A DNA stretch of 58,198 nt from the NCBI RefSeq assembly GCF_001908185.1, contig NZ_LGHM01000008.1, positions 1 through 58,198 of the forward strand, read 5' to 3'. The DNA is from Bradyrhizobium sp. AS23.2. Lineage in GTDB: Bacteria > Pseudomonadota > Alphaproteobacteria > Rhizobiales > Xanthobacteraceae. This document shows, piece after piece, positions 1-9,903 of the stretch. Position 1 is the stretch's first letter; every line of letters begins with the position of its first letter. The translations under genes and the position numbers were made by a program. The notes under the pieces were generated by a model. That model was given only the letters and a program-made list of their open reading frames with translations, was not told the origin of the DNA and ran no database searches.

Positions 1-753
1 TGTCGCGTTGGCGCTCGCAGGAGGCGCAGCACCCTGCGCCGGCGCTTGCGAAGCCGCGGTGTCGAGCGTGGCCAGCGTCTGACGCAGCACCAGCAGCGCT
101 GCCTTCAGGTCCGGCGTCGAGCCGGACGACTGAGCTGCGCCCGCGGCGAGCGAGGCCTCGAGGAACAGCCCGGATTTCTGGAAGGCGGATTCGATGTCGG
201 GTCCATCGAGCCCGACATTGAGCGGCGTTTGCTGCGCCAGCACGTCCAGCACCGCCTGCTTCAGTCCCGCCGGTAGATCGCTGCCGGTCACGACGGAGGC
301 CAGATTGGCGAACAGCGGCGCCTGGCTGCCCTGCTTGGCCGCGGCCTCGGCCGAGGCCACGGTTACGGCGACCTGCTCCGATGGGGTCAGCGTGTTGCGT
401 GGCACATCGACCGATGGCGCAAGCGGCGGGCTCTCCACCAGCGAGGCTGCACGCGGCGTCAGCGTGACCTGATCGGCCGCCGCCTCGCCTGCCCCGTTGA
501 CGACGGCGAGCCGGATCGTGCCGTCATTCTGCGACACCGCGAGCTGGAGGTTCTGGCCCGGCGACAGCGCCACTTCCGACATCACGTCGAGGGAGAGGTT
601 TGCGATCGCGATCCGCACCAGATTGTCGGCGAGCACGCTGACGACCTTGGCGTCGACGACGCCGCCGGCCTGAAGCACAAGATCAGGCGTCGCCGCATCA
701 GCCACAGGGCTGGCGGCACTGACCGGAACGATCGAGCTTATCGGCGTCGGCAT
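1..753 (-). CDS. FliK-like flagellar hook-length control protein, 3'-truncated by window edge
   Basis: An open frame of 251 codons starts at the ATG ending at 753 and runs off the left edge without a stop, so only the N-terminal part is visible. The sequence is low in charge and rich in Ala, Val, Ser, Gln and Pro. It has a compact segment around residues 25-85 (VVDAKVVSVL, VRIAIANLSLDV, LSPGQNLQLAVSQNDG) that resembles a small beta domain, followed by Ala/Gln-rich linkers. Proteins of this composition in Bradyrhizobium are usually annotated as flagellar hook-length control FliK homologues, which measure the hook and switch type III export specificity. The diagnostic FliK C-terminal domain would lie outside the window, so the name is inference. 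No strong ribosome-binding site precedes the start. It lies 32 bases downstream of the ATP12 gene on the same strand. Confidence 0.5.
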   Translation of the reverse strand, partial: MPTPISSIVPVSAASPVADAATPDLVLQAGGVVDAKVVSVLADNLVRIAIANLSLDVMSEVALSPGQNLQLAVSQNDGTIRLAVVNGAGEAAADQVTLTPRAASLVESPPLAPSVDVPRNTLTPSEQVAVTVASAEAAAKQGSQAPLFANLASVVTGSDLPAGLKQAVLDVLAQQTPLNVGLDGPDIESAFQKSGLFLEASLAAGAAQSSGSTPDLKAALLVLRQTLATLDTAASQAPAQGAAPPASANAT

Positions 754-785
754 CTCAGGAGGGCCCGCGGAATGCTGGCCCTACC

Positions 786-1607
786 CTAAGGCCGCCGTCG
801 TAAACCTCTCGTTAAGGACCCTTTGGCCGCGGGCGGCTTCACGGCGGCCAACACCGCCACGGCGGCCTCGAAATCCCTCAGGCGAGTGGCCCGGCGCACT
901 GCCGCTTCCTCGTCCACGCCCCATTGGTCGGCGTTCCAGTCCTCATCGACATGGGCGGCGGCCCAGACCTGGCCGGCATCGCGCACGCCGTGGGCCAGCG
1001 CCAGCGCCAGCAGCGCCGAGCCGGTCAAGGTCGTGACCATGTGGAGCGCCGCAACCGACCAGGCATCCCCGGGCAGCGCGGCGCGCGCGGTCTGGATCGC
1101 CTCGTCCGGCTGCTTCACATGCATGATGCCCTCGGACAGGATGAAATGCGCCCCCAGCGTCTCCGCCGCCCAGAACAGCACGGGATCCCAATGCGCGGCC
1201 TCGCGCGCGACCAGAGCCTGGGGATGGCCGGCGCGGTAGAACAAAAGATCGGTCTGGAAGTATTTTGCGAGATCGTCGCTGACGAGCTCGACGCGATCGA
1301 CCACGCCCTCGACCACGCTGTTGGCGATCCGTGTCAGCGGCATGGTCACGGGATCGATCGTCTCGCCCTGGGTGGCCCATTCGGAGGCTACCGCATCAGC
1401 GAGCGCGCGCGAGGGGATCACCACCTGGCGGCCGGAGGGCGTGCGGATCGGCTTGCCATCGAGCGTGATGGCGAAGCCGCCCTCGGCCTCGGCGAGGCCG
1501 GCCTCCTTGTAGAAGCGCTTGCGCTGCGGCGTGCGCGCAGACTGGCGGGCCGCCTCACGCGGATCGAGCGGAGACTGCCCCGCGGCTTCATCGAACAATT
1601 CGCGCAT
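786..1607 (-). CDS. ATP12 family F1-ATPase assembly chaperone
   Basis: The 273-residue product matches the ATP12 chaperone family. In mitochondria this family binds the F1 alpha subunit before hexamer assembly; the alphaproteobacterial members are presumed to do the same in the cytoplasm. Visible family features are the N-terminal KRFYKEAGL segment, the LDGKPIRTPSG turn, TMPLTRIANS, and the WDPVLFW and HMVTTLTGSALLALAL segments of the helical C-terminal half. I chose the ATG ending at 1607 (MRELFDEAAG). The frame stays open 57 codons further upstream, but that extension is of low quality and would run into the divergent gene starting at 1684. The gene is transcribed away from that neighbour and toward the FliK-like gene. 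Confidence 0.85.
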   Translation of the reverse strand: MRELFDEAAGQSPLDPREAARQSARTPQRKRFYKEAGLAEAEGGFAITLDGKPIRTPSGRQVVIPSRALADAVASEWATQGETIDPVTMPLTRIANSVVEGVVDRVELVSDDLAKYFQTDLLFYRAGHPQALVAREAAHWDPVLFWAAETLGAHFILSEGIMHVKQPDEAIQTARAALPGDAWSVAALHMVTTLTGSALLALALAHGVRDAGQVWAAAHVDEDWNADQWGVDEEAAVRRATRLRDFEAAVAVLAAVKPPAAKGSLTRGLRRRP

Positions 1608-1683
1608 CTTGAGTTTCCGGTCTCCGCCGCTGAATGCTAGGCTTTTAAGATAAGACCGGCGGCCGATAAAGCGAGCGGCGGGC

Positions 1684-2130
1684 ATGAGGGAACTTGCGGG
1701 CATCGTGGCCCTGTTCACCGGGTTTGGGCTGGCCGCGGCGGAGGCCGGCTTCCGCACCCCGGAATCGCTCGTGCGCAACGTCTATGCCTATTACGGCGAG
1801 GGCGCGCCGGAGCTGTCGAAAGGCCTTCCGAGGGATGATGCCACCGCCCGGCAATTCTTCGATCCCAGCCTGCGCAAGGCCTGGAGCGCGCCGAAGGTCG
1901 AGCCCTATGATTTCCTGGTGCAGAGCCCGAGCTGGAAGCTCGGCCCAATCGCGATCACCGTTATCAGCAGGCAATACGACAAGACCTATGTCGCGGCGAA
2001 TTTCGACAATGACGGCCGCCGGGTGACGCTGAACTTCATCCTGGTCAACGGGCCGGAAGGCTGGCTGATCACTGACGTCGAGACCCCGCACGACTCCCTG
2101 CGGATGTTTCTCGAGCAGTTCCGGAATTGA
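1684..2130 (+). CDS. small secreted protein of unknown function (DUF3828-like)
   Basis: A 148-residue protein whose N-terminus (MRELAGIVALFTGFGLAAAEA) looks like a cleavable signal peptide, so it is probably periplasmic. The mature part begins with RTPESLVRNVYAYYG, then DDATARQFFDPSLRKAW, and ends with a beta-rich region (YVAANFDNDGRRVTLNFILVNGPEGWLITDVE). This layout resembles the DUF3828 group of small lipocalin-like or NTF2-like secreted proteins, but I cannot assign a function. It is divergent from the ATP12 gene with 76 bases between the starts and is followed by a palindromic repeat rather than another gene. Confidence 0.7.
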   Translation: MRELAGIVALFTGFGLAAAEAGFRTPESLVRNVYAYYGEGAPELSKGLPRDDATARQFFDPSLRKAWSAPKVEPYDFLVQSPSWKLGPIAITVISRQYDKTYVAANFDNDGRRVTLNFILVNGPEGWLITDVETPHDSLRMFLEQFRN

Positions 2131-2142
2131 GGGGGCCTCTCC

Positions 2143-2262
2143 TCCGTCATAGCGAGCGTAGCGAAGCAATCCAGAATGCATCCACGGCGGCATTCTGGAT
2201 TGCTTCGTCGCTCAGTGCAAAATTGCTTTGCAATTTTGTCACGAGCTCCTCGCAATGACGGG
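2143..2262. repeat. palindromic intergenic repeat with nested hairpin
   Basis: The outer arms read gcgaagcaatccagaat and attctggattgcttcg, flanked by cgtcat...agcga and cgcaatgacg. A second perfect hairpin (caaaattgc ttt gcaattttg, 2218-2238) is inserted in the right arm. The same family occurs at 57787-57866 without the insertion. It is a dispersed Bradyrhizobium-type palindrome lying 3' of the secreted-protein gene and between converging transcription units. Confidence 0.85.
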
Positions 2263-2299
2263 GACTAATTTGCGCAACTACGCGGAGAACTGCCCAGTC

Positions 2300-3514
2300 C
2301 TACTCTTCAGGCGCGTTCTCGATCGGATCAAATCTGGATGCGTCGAGCCCGAGCAGATTCCATGACTGCAGCATGTGCGGCGGCAGCGGCGCGGTGGCGT
2401 CGATCACGCCGCCGCGCGGGTGCGGAATGACGATGCGGCGCGCGAGCAGATGCAGCCGGTTTTGCAGGCCGCCCGGCAATTGCCAATTCTCGATGTTGAA
2501 ATATTTGGGATCGCCGACGATGGGATGGCCGATATGTTCCATGTGGGCACGGAGCTGGTGGGTGCGGCCCGTCACCGGCTTCAGCGACACCCAGGTCAGC
2601 TTGTTGCCGGCGGTCTCGACCACCGCATAATAGGTCACCGCGTGGCTCGCGCCCTCGTCGCCGTGCTGCGCGACGCGCATGATGGTGTCGTCCTCGCTCT
2701 CCTCCTTCGCGAGGAAGGTCGAGATGCGGCCCTGTTTGGGCTTCGGCAGACCCGGCACCAGCGCCCAATAGACCTTTCGCGCCGACCGCGAGCGGAACGC
2801 GCCGGTGAGGTGCGAGGCGGCAAAGCGCGTCTTTGCGATCAGCAGACAGCCCGACGTTTCCCTGTCGATGCGGTGCACGAGGCGCGGCTTCTGGCCCTTG
2901 GAATCGCGCATCACCTCCAGCATCTGGTCGATGTGCCGCGTCATGCCCGACCCGCCCTGCACGGCGAGGCCGGCGGGCTTGTTGAGGACGAGAACGTCGT
3001 CGTCCTCGTAGATCGTCATCTCCTTCAGCGCGGCGAGCGTCTTTTGCGCGGCCTCCGACAGCGGGCCGGCTGCCTTCGGCGTGTCGAGCTTGAGCGGCGG
3101 AATGCGGACGCTCTGGCCCTCCTCCAGGCGGTCCTTGCTGTCGACGCGCTTGCCATCCACGCGCAGCTCGCCTTTGCGGACGACGCGCTGGATGTGGGAA
3201 AACGACAGGCCCGGAAAGCGCGCTTCGAGGAAGCGGTCGACGCGCATGTTGTTCTCGTCGGCCGTCACGGTCACGGTCTGAACCTTGGTCGGCAGCAACG
3301 CTTCGACCGGCTTTGCCGGCGCAGACTTTTCCAGCGCAGCCTTGGGCGCACGCCGCTCGGCGCGCTCGCCCGCAAAGCGCGGTGGTTTCGCACCCAGCTT
3401 GGCCCCCGGACGCGGCCCGGGTGTCTTCGCGCTGCGCGCCTTGAACGGGCGCGCTTCCTTGCGCTCATCGCGCGAACGGGGCTTTGGATCGGTTCTTTTG
3501 ATGCGGCGGCTCAT
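2300..3514 (-). CDS. rluC: RluC/RluD-family 23S rRNA pseudouridine synthase
   Basis: This 404-residue enzyme isomerises specific uridines in 23S rRNA to pseudouridine. Residues 1-80 form an unusually basic Arg/Lys/Ala/Pro extension, probably disordered and RNA-binding. An S4 RNA-binding domain follows (about 90-140; RVDRFLEARFPGL, KGELRVDGKRV), then the catalytic domain. The catalytic loop HRIDRETSG is at 214-222 with Asp217 as nucleophile. LNKPAGLAVQGG and the VTGRTHQLRAHM, GHPIVGDPKY motifs are typical of the RluA class. The pairing of S4 domain and catalytic loop favours RluC over RluD, but the site specificity is not proven by sequence. The gene lies 52 bases downstream of rarA on the same strand. 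Confidence 0.88.
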   Translation of the reverse strand: MSRRIKRTDPKPRSRDERKEARPFKARSAKTPGPRPGAKLGAKPPRFAGERAERRAPKAALEKSAPAKPVEALLPTKVQTVTVTADENNMRVDRFLEARFPGLSFSHIQRVVRKGELRVDGKRVDSKDRLEEGQSVRIPPLKLDTPKAAGPLSEAAQKTLAALKEMTIYEDDDVLVLNKPAGLAVQGGSGMTRHIDQMLEVMRDSKGQKPRLVHRIDRETSGCLLIAKTRFAASHLTGAFRSRSARKVYWALVPGLPKPKQGRISTFLAKEESEDDTIMRVAQHGDEGASHAVTYYAVVETAGNKLTWVSLKPVTGRTHQLRAHMEHIGHPIVGDPKYFNIENWQLPGGLQNRLHLLARRIVIPHPRGGVIDATAPLPPHMLQSWNLLGLDASRFDPIENAPEE

Positions 3515-3566
3515 GGATGCCTGCGTACCCTAAAAGCCGGCTGCCGTCACGGCGAAATGGCCGTTT

Positions 3567-4894
3567 CTAGCGCGAACCGCCCCGCTCCTTTCGCAGCTTG
3601 GCCCAATAATCCAGCCGCTTCCTGATCTCGCGCTCGAAGCCGCGCTCGGGCGGGTCGTAGAAGGTCTGGCGGCCCAGGGCTTCCGGGAAATAGTCCTGGC
3701 CGGAGAAGGCGTCGGGGGCGTCGTGGTCGTATTCGTAAGCTGCGCCGTAGCCCTCCGACTTCATCAGCTTGGTCGGGGAATTCAGGATGTGCTTCGGCGG
3801 CAGCAGCGAGCCGGCCTGCTTGGCGACCTGCATCGCCGTGCCGAAGGCGGTGTAGACCGCGTTCGATTTCGGCGCGGTGGCGAGATAGACCACGGCCTGC
3901 GCGATCGCGAGTTCGCCCTCGGGATGGCCGAGGAAATCGAAGGCGTCCTTGGCGGCATTGGCGATGACGAGCGCCTGCGGGTCGGCGAGCCCGATGTCCT
4001 CCACCGCCATACGCACGACGCGACGAGCCAGGAACAGCGGATCCTCGCCGGCATCGAGCATGCGCGCGAGGTAATAGAGCGCGGCATCAGGATCGGAGCC
4101 GCGCACCGATTTGTGCAGAGCCGAGATCAGGTTGTAATGGCCATCGGCCGATTTGTCGTAGATCGGCGCGCGGCGTTGCAGGATCTCCTGCAATTGCGCG
4201 GCGTCGAATATCTCGTCCTTGCGCGCGGCGCGCCAGACCTCCTCGGCGAGCGTCAGCGAGGCCCGGCCGTCACCGTCGGCCATGCGAACCAGCACGGCAC
4301 GCGCCTCCGAATCGAGCGGCAGCTTGCGGCCCTCGACCTCCTCGGCATGCGCGAACAGTTTTTCGATCGCGGCCGCATCGAGCGAGCGAAACACCAGCAC
4401 GCGCGCGCGAGAGAGCAACGCCGCGTTGAGCTCGAAGGACGGGTTTTCGGTGGTAGCGCCGACCATGACCACGGTGCCGTCTTCCATGACCGGCAGAAAG
4501 GAATCCTGCTGGGCGCGGTTGAAGCGATGCACCTCGTCGACGAACAAGAGCGTGCCCTTGCCCATCTCGCGGCGGGCCCGCGCGGCGTCGAACGCCTTCT
4601 TCAGGTCGGCGACGCCGGAGAACACTGCTGAGATCTGCTCGAAATGCAGGTCCGTCGCATCCGCCAGCAACCGCGCCACCGTGGTCTTGCCAGTGCCGGG
4701 CGGGCCCCAAAACACCAGCGAGCCGAGCGTGCGCGTCTCCAGCATGCGCGTCAGCGCGCCGTCGGGGCCGAGGATGTGATCCTGGCCGACAACCTCCGAG
4801 AGCGCGCGCGGGCGCAGCCGGTCCGGCAGCGGATGCGGAGCCTCTTGATCGAGTCCCGCCGCGGCAAAGAGAGTTGGCGTCTCCTGTGGTCGCT

Positions 4895-4898
<4 letters not shown>
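3567..4898 (-). CDS. rarA: replication-associated recombination protein A (RarA/MgsA AAA+ ATPase)
   Basis: A 443-residue AAA+ ATPase of the RarA/MgsA/WRNIP1 family, which acts at stalled replication forks and resembles clamp loaders. It shows RPRALSEVVGQDHILG near the N-terminus, Walker A GPPGTGKTT, Walker B LLFVDEVHRF, sensor 1 GATTENPSF, and the family C-terminal segment with HKSVRGSDPDAALYYLARM and FLARRVVRMAVEDIGLADP. I chose the ATG ending at 4898 (MKRPQETPTLF). It overlaps the stop of the protease gene in an ATGA junction, indicating translational coupling. A start 18 codons further up would run deep into the protease gene. Confidence 0.93.
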
Positions 4899-6304
<1,406 letters not shown>

Positions 6305-6617
6305 TCCTACCTCTCGGAAAAGACGACGGAATATAGGCCCGTTCCCCCGCCAATAGAAGGGCGCCGGGCGGCAATATTCGGCCCCCTTCCAGTGTCTCCC
6401 AAATGCAAGCCCGGCGTGCGAAATGGCAATCTGCCTGGGCCGGTGGATTGGCATGATACGCGCCATCTTGCATTCTGGTGCACGGCGGATTCGGTTGCGG
6501 CGAATTTGCATCAGCGGGAACCCACGCAACCGGGCGCAGCGTCGCGGGGTAGTCGTCGATCATTCTTAGGCTCTCCGTTGCGACTTGGGGAAGTTCGTCA
6601 AACGATGGAGTCATGAT
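6305..6617. other. intergenic region between divergent protease and porin genes
   Basis: About 310 bases with no convincing gene. It should hold divergent promoters for the protease (minus) and porin (plus). Only a CTATAT-like -10 for the protease side stands out. No palindromic repeat of the kinds found elsewhere in the window is present. Confidence 0.6.
6331..6336 (-). promoter_or_regulatory. possible -10 element of the DegP-type gene
   Basis: On the minus strand this hexamer reads CTATAT, the rhizobial sigma-70 -10 consensus, about 26 bases before the protease start. No good CTTGAC -35 is found at 16-18 bases, so either an activator is needed or the match is chance. Confidence 0.3.
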
Positions 6618-8231
6618 GTGAGCAGGACAAGAATTGCAGCCACGGTGATTGGTCTCGCCGGCGCGCTGGCGGCCTCACAGGCCCAAGCCCAATCGGCAAG
6701 CAACAGCGAGCAGGAGATCGCGCTCCTGAAGCAGCAGCTGAAGATGCTGGAGCAGAAGCTGGACAAGCTCCAAAGTCAGACCGCGGCGAACACGGCGGCA
6801 ACGGCGAAAGCCAAGGCTGAAGCAAAGGCCGAAGCAAAGGCCGAAGCAAGATCGGAGGCGAAGGCCGCGATCGCCAGCGCCAATGCGGCGATCCCGGTCA
6901 AAGCCCCGGCACCGCCGTCCGGGGTCGTGGTGACGATGCCGAACAACCGGCCGACCATCTGCACCGCGGACGAGCAGAACTGCGTCGCCATTACGAGCCG
7001 CGTGCACTGGGATGTCGGCGGTTACAATTATCGTCCCAACACCGCATCGACGTCGCCGCAACAGCTCGACAGCGGCGAGAACCTCCGCCGGGCGCGTATC
7101 GGCATCGTCGGCAAGTTCTTTGGCGACTGGAACTACGCCCTGATCTATGACTTCGGCGGCTCGGCCGACGGTTTCGGCGGCGCGGCGCCCGGCTCGCTGC
7201 CGGGCGGCGGGACATCAGGCGTCGAAAATGCCTATCTGAGCTACACCGGCCTCAAGCCATTCGGCGGCAAGATGGCGATCGAAGCCGGCATCATGGACCT
7301 TGCCTGGACGCTCGACGAATCCACAAGCTCCAACGACATCCTGTTCATGGAGCGTGCTTCGGTTGGCCTCATCGCACAAAATATCGCAGCCGGTGACCTC
7401 CGTTCGGCCGTCGGCACCCGGTGGTGGAATGACCAGCTCTGGATGGGGGCCTATGTCACCGGACCGACCACGGGCCAGATCCACTCTGCGTCCAGCGTCT
7501 CTCCGCCCGGGACCAGCGAGCAGTATGGCGCGGCCGTCCGTGTCGCCGGCAATCCGATCAACGGTAACGGCTACTCGCTGCATTTCGGTGCCGATGCGGA
7601 GTGGCTGATCCAGCCGCCGCGCAATCTGGTGACGCAGGCGCAGACGCTCACGCTCAGTGACCGCCCTGAGCTGCGGATCGATCCGACGACGCTGATATCG
7701 ACCGGTGCGATCGCCAACGTTTCCGGGGCCCAGGTCTACGGCGTCGAAGCGGCGGGGACCTATGGCCCGCTCATCGCGCAGGGCGAATATTACTGGTTCA
7801 ATGTCGACCGCACTGCGAATACCGGCCTGCCGCCGTTCGGCGCGCCGAGCCTGAAATTCGATGGCGGCTACGCGCAGGTCGGCTACGCGCTGACCGGCGA
7901 AACACGTGCCTACAATCCGGCGGTGGCCGCTTATGGCGGCATCAAGCCGGCGAATCCGTTCTCACTCACCGGCGGCGGCTGGGGTGCATGGGAAATCGCC
8001 GGACGCGTGAGCATGATGAACCTGAACGATCAGCTCGCGACGGCGGCCGGCATCGCGGGTGGACGGCAAACCATCTACACCGCCGCGCTGAACTGGTACG
8101 TCAACAACAACGTCCGTTTCATGCTGAACTACCTGCATGGCGACATCTCCAAGCAGGCGAGCTCTACCTCCGCGGTGAATGCGGGCTCGAAGTTCGACGC
8201 GATAGCTATGCGGACCCAGGTCGCTTTCTGA
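6618..8231 (+). CDS. outer-membrane porin, phosphate-selective OprP/OprO-like
   Basis: A 537-residue outer-membrane protein. The N-terminus (MSRTRIAATVIGLAGALAASQAQA with GTG as start) is a signal peptide. A heptad-rich coiled-coil stretch follows (EQEIALLKQQLKMLEQKLDKLQSQ), then an Ala/Lys/Glu repeat built from a tandem 12-base unit, a Pro-rich linker, and a long beta-barrel region ending in a terminal Phe (RTQVAF), the usual signal for barrel insertion. The LRRARIGIVGKFFGDWNYALIYDFGG strand pair is typical of OprP/OprO-type porins. I chose GTG at 6618 because GGAG lies seven bases upstream; an in-frame TTG at 6585 has no such site. Substrate is not predictable. A terminator follows the gene. 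Confidence 0.8.
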   Translation: MSRTRIAATVIGLAGALAASQAQAQSASNSEQEIALLKQQLKMLEQKLDKLQSQTAANTAATAKAKAEAKAEAKAEARSEAKAAIASANAAIPVKAPAPPSGVVVTMPNNRPTICTADEQNCVAITSRVHWDVGGYNYRPNTASTSPQQLDSGENLRRARIGIVGKFFGDWNYALIYDFGGSADGFGGAAPGSLPGGGTSGVENAYLSYTGLKPFGGKMAIEAGIMDLAWTLDESTSSNDILFMERASVGLIAQNIAAGDLRSAVGTRWWNDQLWMGAYVTGPTTGQIHSASSVSPPGTSEQYGAAVRVAGNPINGNGYSLHFGADAEWLIQPPRNLVTQAQTLTLSDRPELRIDPTTLISTGAIANVSGAQVYGVEAAGTYGPLIAQGEYYWFNVDRTANTGLPPFGAPSLKFDGGYAQVGYALTGETRAYNPAVAAYGGIKPANPFSLTGGGWGAWEIAGRVSMMNLNDQLATAAGIAGGRQTIYTAALNWYVNNNVRFMLNYLHGDISKQASSTSAVNAGSKFDAIAMRTQVAF

Positions 8232-8253
8232 TCTGAAAGTCGCTTTCTGATCT
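8220..8253 (+). repeat. 15-base direct repeat at the porin stop codon
   Basis: The 15 bases gtcgctttctgatct at 8220-8234, which encode the last residues and stop, are repeated exactly at 8239-8253 after a four-base spacer. This duplicates the barrel-insertion C-terminus coding sequence just past the stop. Confidence 0.95.
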
Positions 8254-8299
8254 GGCCGCGTTTTGACCTGACATCGCGTTCCGTCGCCGAGACGCAAAA

Positions 8300-8333
8300 G
8301 CCGGGAGCGGCACGACCGCTCCCGGCTTCCTTC
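8300..8333 (+). terminator. intrinsic terminator of the porin gene
   Basis: A perfect 11-bp stem (gccgggagcgg / ccgctcccggc) with loop cacga is followed by the pyrimidine-rich tail ttccttcttt, about 70 bases after the porin stop. Confidence 0.9.
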
Positions 8334-8475
8334 TTTCAGGCCGCGCGCTTCGGCAATAGTATCCAAACAGGGACTATATCCCCGAATTTACAGTACTTGC
8401 CAAACCGGAGCCAGCGGGACAGTTAGCAGGCCAGGCGCGCATCTGAGCTAACGCGCCATCTGATGGAGACAAGCC

Positions 8476-9489
8476 ATGAAGGCCGTCGGCTACAAGAAGT
8501 CGCTTCCGATCGAGGATCAGGATGCGCTGATCGATTTCGAGACCGCGAAGCCCGAGCCCAAGGGGCGCGACATCCGCGTCGCCGTAAAGGCGATCTCGGC
8601 CAATCCGGTCGATTACAAGGTGCGCAAGCGCGCCGCCCCGCCCGAGGGCGAGGTGAAGATTCTGGGCTATGACGCAGCCGGCGTGGTCGATGCGGTCGGC
8701 CCCGAGGTCACGCTGTTCAAGCCAGGCGATGAGGTATTTTACGCGGGGTCCATCCTGCGCCAGGGCACCAACTCCGAATTCCATTTGGTCGACGAGCGCA
8801 TCGTCGGCAACAAGCCGAAGTCGCTCTCGTTCGTGCAGGCTGCTGCCCTTCCCCTCACCTCCATCACCGCCTGGGAGTTGCTGTTCGATCGTCTCGGCGC
8901 GGTGCCCGGAAAGAGCGTCGATCCGCGCACGCTGCTGATCACGGGCGGCGCCGGCGGCGTCGGCTCGATCCTGATCCAGCTCGCGCGCCGCCTCACCGGG
9001 CTCACGGTACTCGCGACCGCGACGCGGCCGGAGTCGCAAAAATGGTGCCTCGATCTTGGCGCGCATGCGGTCATCGACCACGGCAAGCCGATGAAGGAGC
9101 AGATCGAGAAACTGAAGCTGCCGCCGGTTGCGCTGGTCGCGAGCCTCACCTTCACCGACCAGCACTACAAGTCGATCGCCGAGCTCATGGCACCGCAGGG
9201 CCGGTTCGGCCTGATCGACGATCCGCCGGAATTCGCGATTGCCGCATTCAAGGGCAAGGCGATCTCGGTGCACTGGGAATCGATGTTCACCCGCTCCTCG
9301 TTCCAGACGCCAGACATGATCGCGCAGCATCATCTGCTCAATGACGTCGCCGACCTCATCGACAAGGGCGTCTTGCGCACCACGCTCGGCCAGACCTTCG
9401 GCACGATCAACGCCGCCAACCTCAAGCGCGCGCATGCGCTGCTCGAGAGCGGCAAGTCGCGCGGCAAGATCGTGCTGGAGGGGTGGTAG
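8476..9489 (+). CDS. zinc-type alcohol dehydrogenase-like / quinone oxidoreductase family protein (MDR)
   Basis: A 337-residue medium-chain dehydrogenase/reductase. It has the GroES-like N-terminal half (ISANPVDYKVRKR, ILGYDAAGVVDAVGPEV, FKPGDEVFYAG) and the Rossmann half with the nucleotide-binding ITGGAGGVGSILIQLAR. ALPLTSITAWELLFDRL is characteristic of the zinc-binding-alcohol-dehydrogenase-like family_1 group. The cysteine and histidine residues that bind catalytic and structural zinc in true alcohol dehydrogenases are absent, so it is more likely an NADPH-dependent quinone or enone reductase. It starts with ATG after GGAGACAAGCC and stands alone, followed by a palindromic repeat. Confidence 0.85.
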   Translation: MKAVGYKKSLPIEDQDALIDFETAKPEPKGRDIRVAVKAISANPVDYKVRKRAAPPEGEVKILGYDAAGVVDAVGPEVTLFKPGDEVFYAGSILRQGTNSEFHLVDERIVGNKPKSLSFVQAAALPLTSITAWELLFDRLGAVPGKSVDPRTLLITGGAGGVGSILIQLARRLTGLTVLATATRPESQKWCLDLGAHAVIDHGKPMKEQIEKLKLPPVALVASLTFTDQHYKSIAELMAPQGRFGLIDDPPEFAIAAFKGKAISVHWESMFTRSSFQTPDMIAQHHLLNDVADLIDKGVLRTTLGQTFGTINAANLKRAHALLESGKSRGKIVLEGW

Positions 9490-9499
9490 GCTAAGACCT

Positions 9500-9593
9500 C
9501 GTAGGGTGGGCAAAGGCGCACTTGCGCCGTGCCCACCATCCTCACGAGGCGCCAGTCGAAATGGTGGGCACGCTCCGCTTAGCCCACCCTACG
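9500..9593. repeat. palindromic intergenic repeat (tagggtgggc family)
   Basis: Arms cgtagggtgggc and gcccaccctacg flank inner arms cgtgcccaccat and atggtgggcacg. It sits between converging genes (the MDR enzyme and the DUF1330 protein) and may also act as a bidirectional terminator-like structure. I recognise this family as common in Bradyrhizobium intergenic regions. Confidence 0.85.
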
Positions 9594-9597
9594 GCAG

Positions 9598-9894
9598 TTA
9601 CGGTTCCACCACGCCCTCGACGAACATCAGCCGCCGCTCCAGCGCCGTCTGCCGCAGCTTGAGCGCTTCGGCATATTCGACCGATGCGTACCATTCGCGG
9701 GCGCGGGCCATCGATGGAAATTCCACGATGATGATGGTCTTTGGCGACGGGCCGCCCTCCACCACCTCCGTGGCGCCGCCGCGGGCGAGGTAGCGCCCGC
9801 CATATTGAGCAATGGTTTGGGCGGCCAACGCGCGATAGGCCTCCATCGCGGCTGTATCGCGGGTCTCGACCTCGGAGATCACATAGGCCGGCAT
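9598..9894 (-). CDS. DUF1330 domain-containing protein
   Basis: A 98-residue protein covering the whole DUF1330 ferredoxin-like alpha/beta fold. It begins MPAYVISEVETRD, has YGGRYLARGG and continues TIIIVEFPSMARAREWYASVEY, all family hallmarks. The biochemical function is unknown; the fold is a dimeric alpha-beta barrel type. It lies nine bases downstream of the SDR gene on the same strand, so the two are probably co-transcribed. Confidence 0.88.
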   Translation of the reverse strand: MPAYVISEVETRDTAAMEAYRALAAQTIAQYGGRYLARGGATEVVEGGPSPKTIIIVEFPSMARAREWYASVEYAEALKLRQTALERRLMFVEGVVEP

Positions 9895-9903
9895 GCGCGG
9901 ACC

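Noticed and set aside
1608..1778. N-terminal extension of the ATP12 gene by 57 codons
   Set aside because: It would overlap the divergent secreted-protein gene, and has no homology to the family and no ribosome-binding site.
9500..9593. Regulatory operator for the flanking enzymes
   Set aside because: The sequence belongs to a dispersed palindromic family and lies at the 3' ends of both flanking genes, not in a promoter position.
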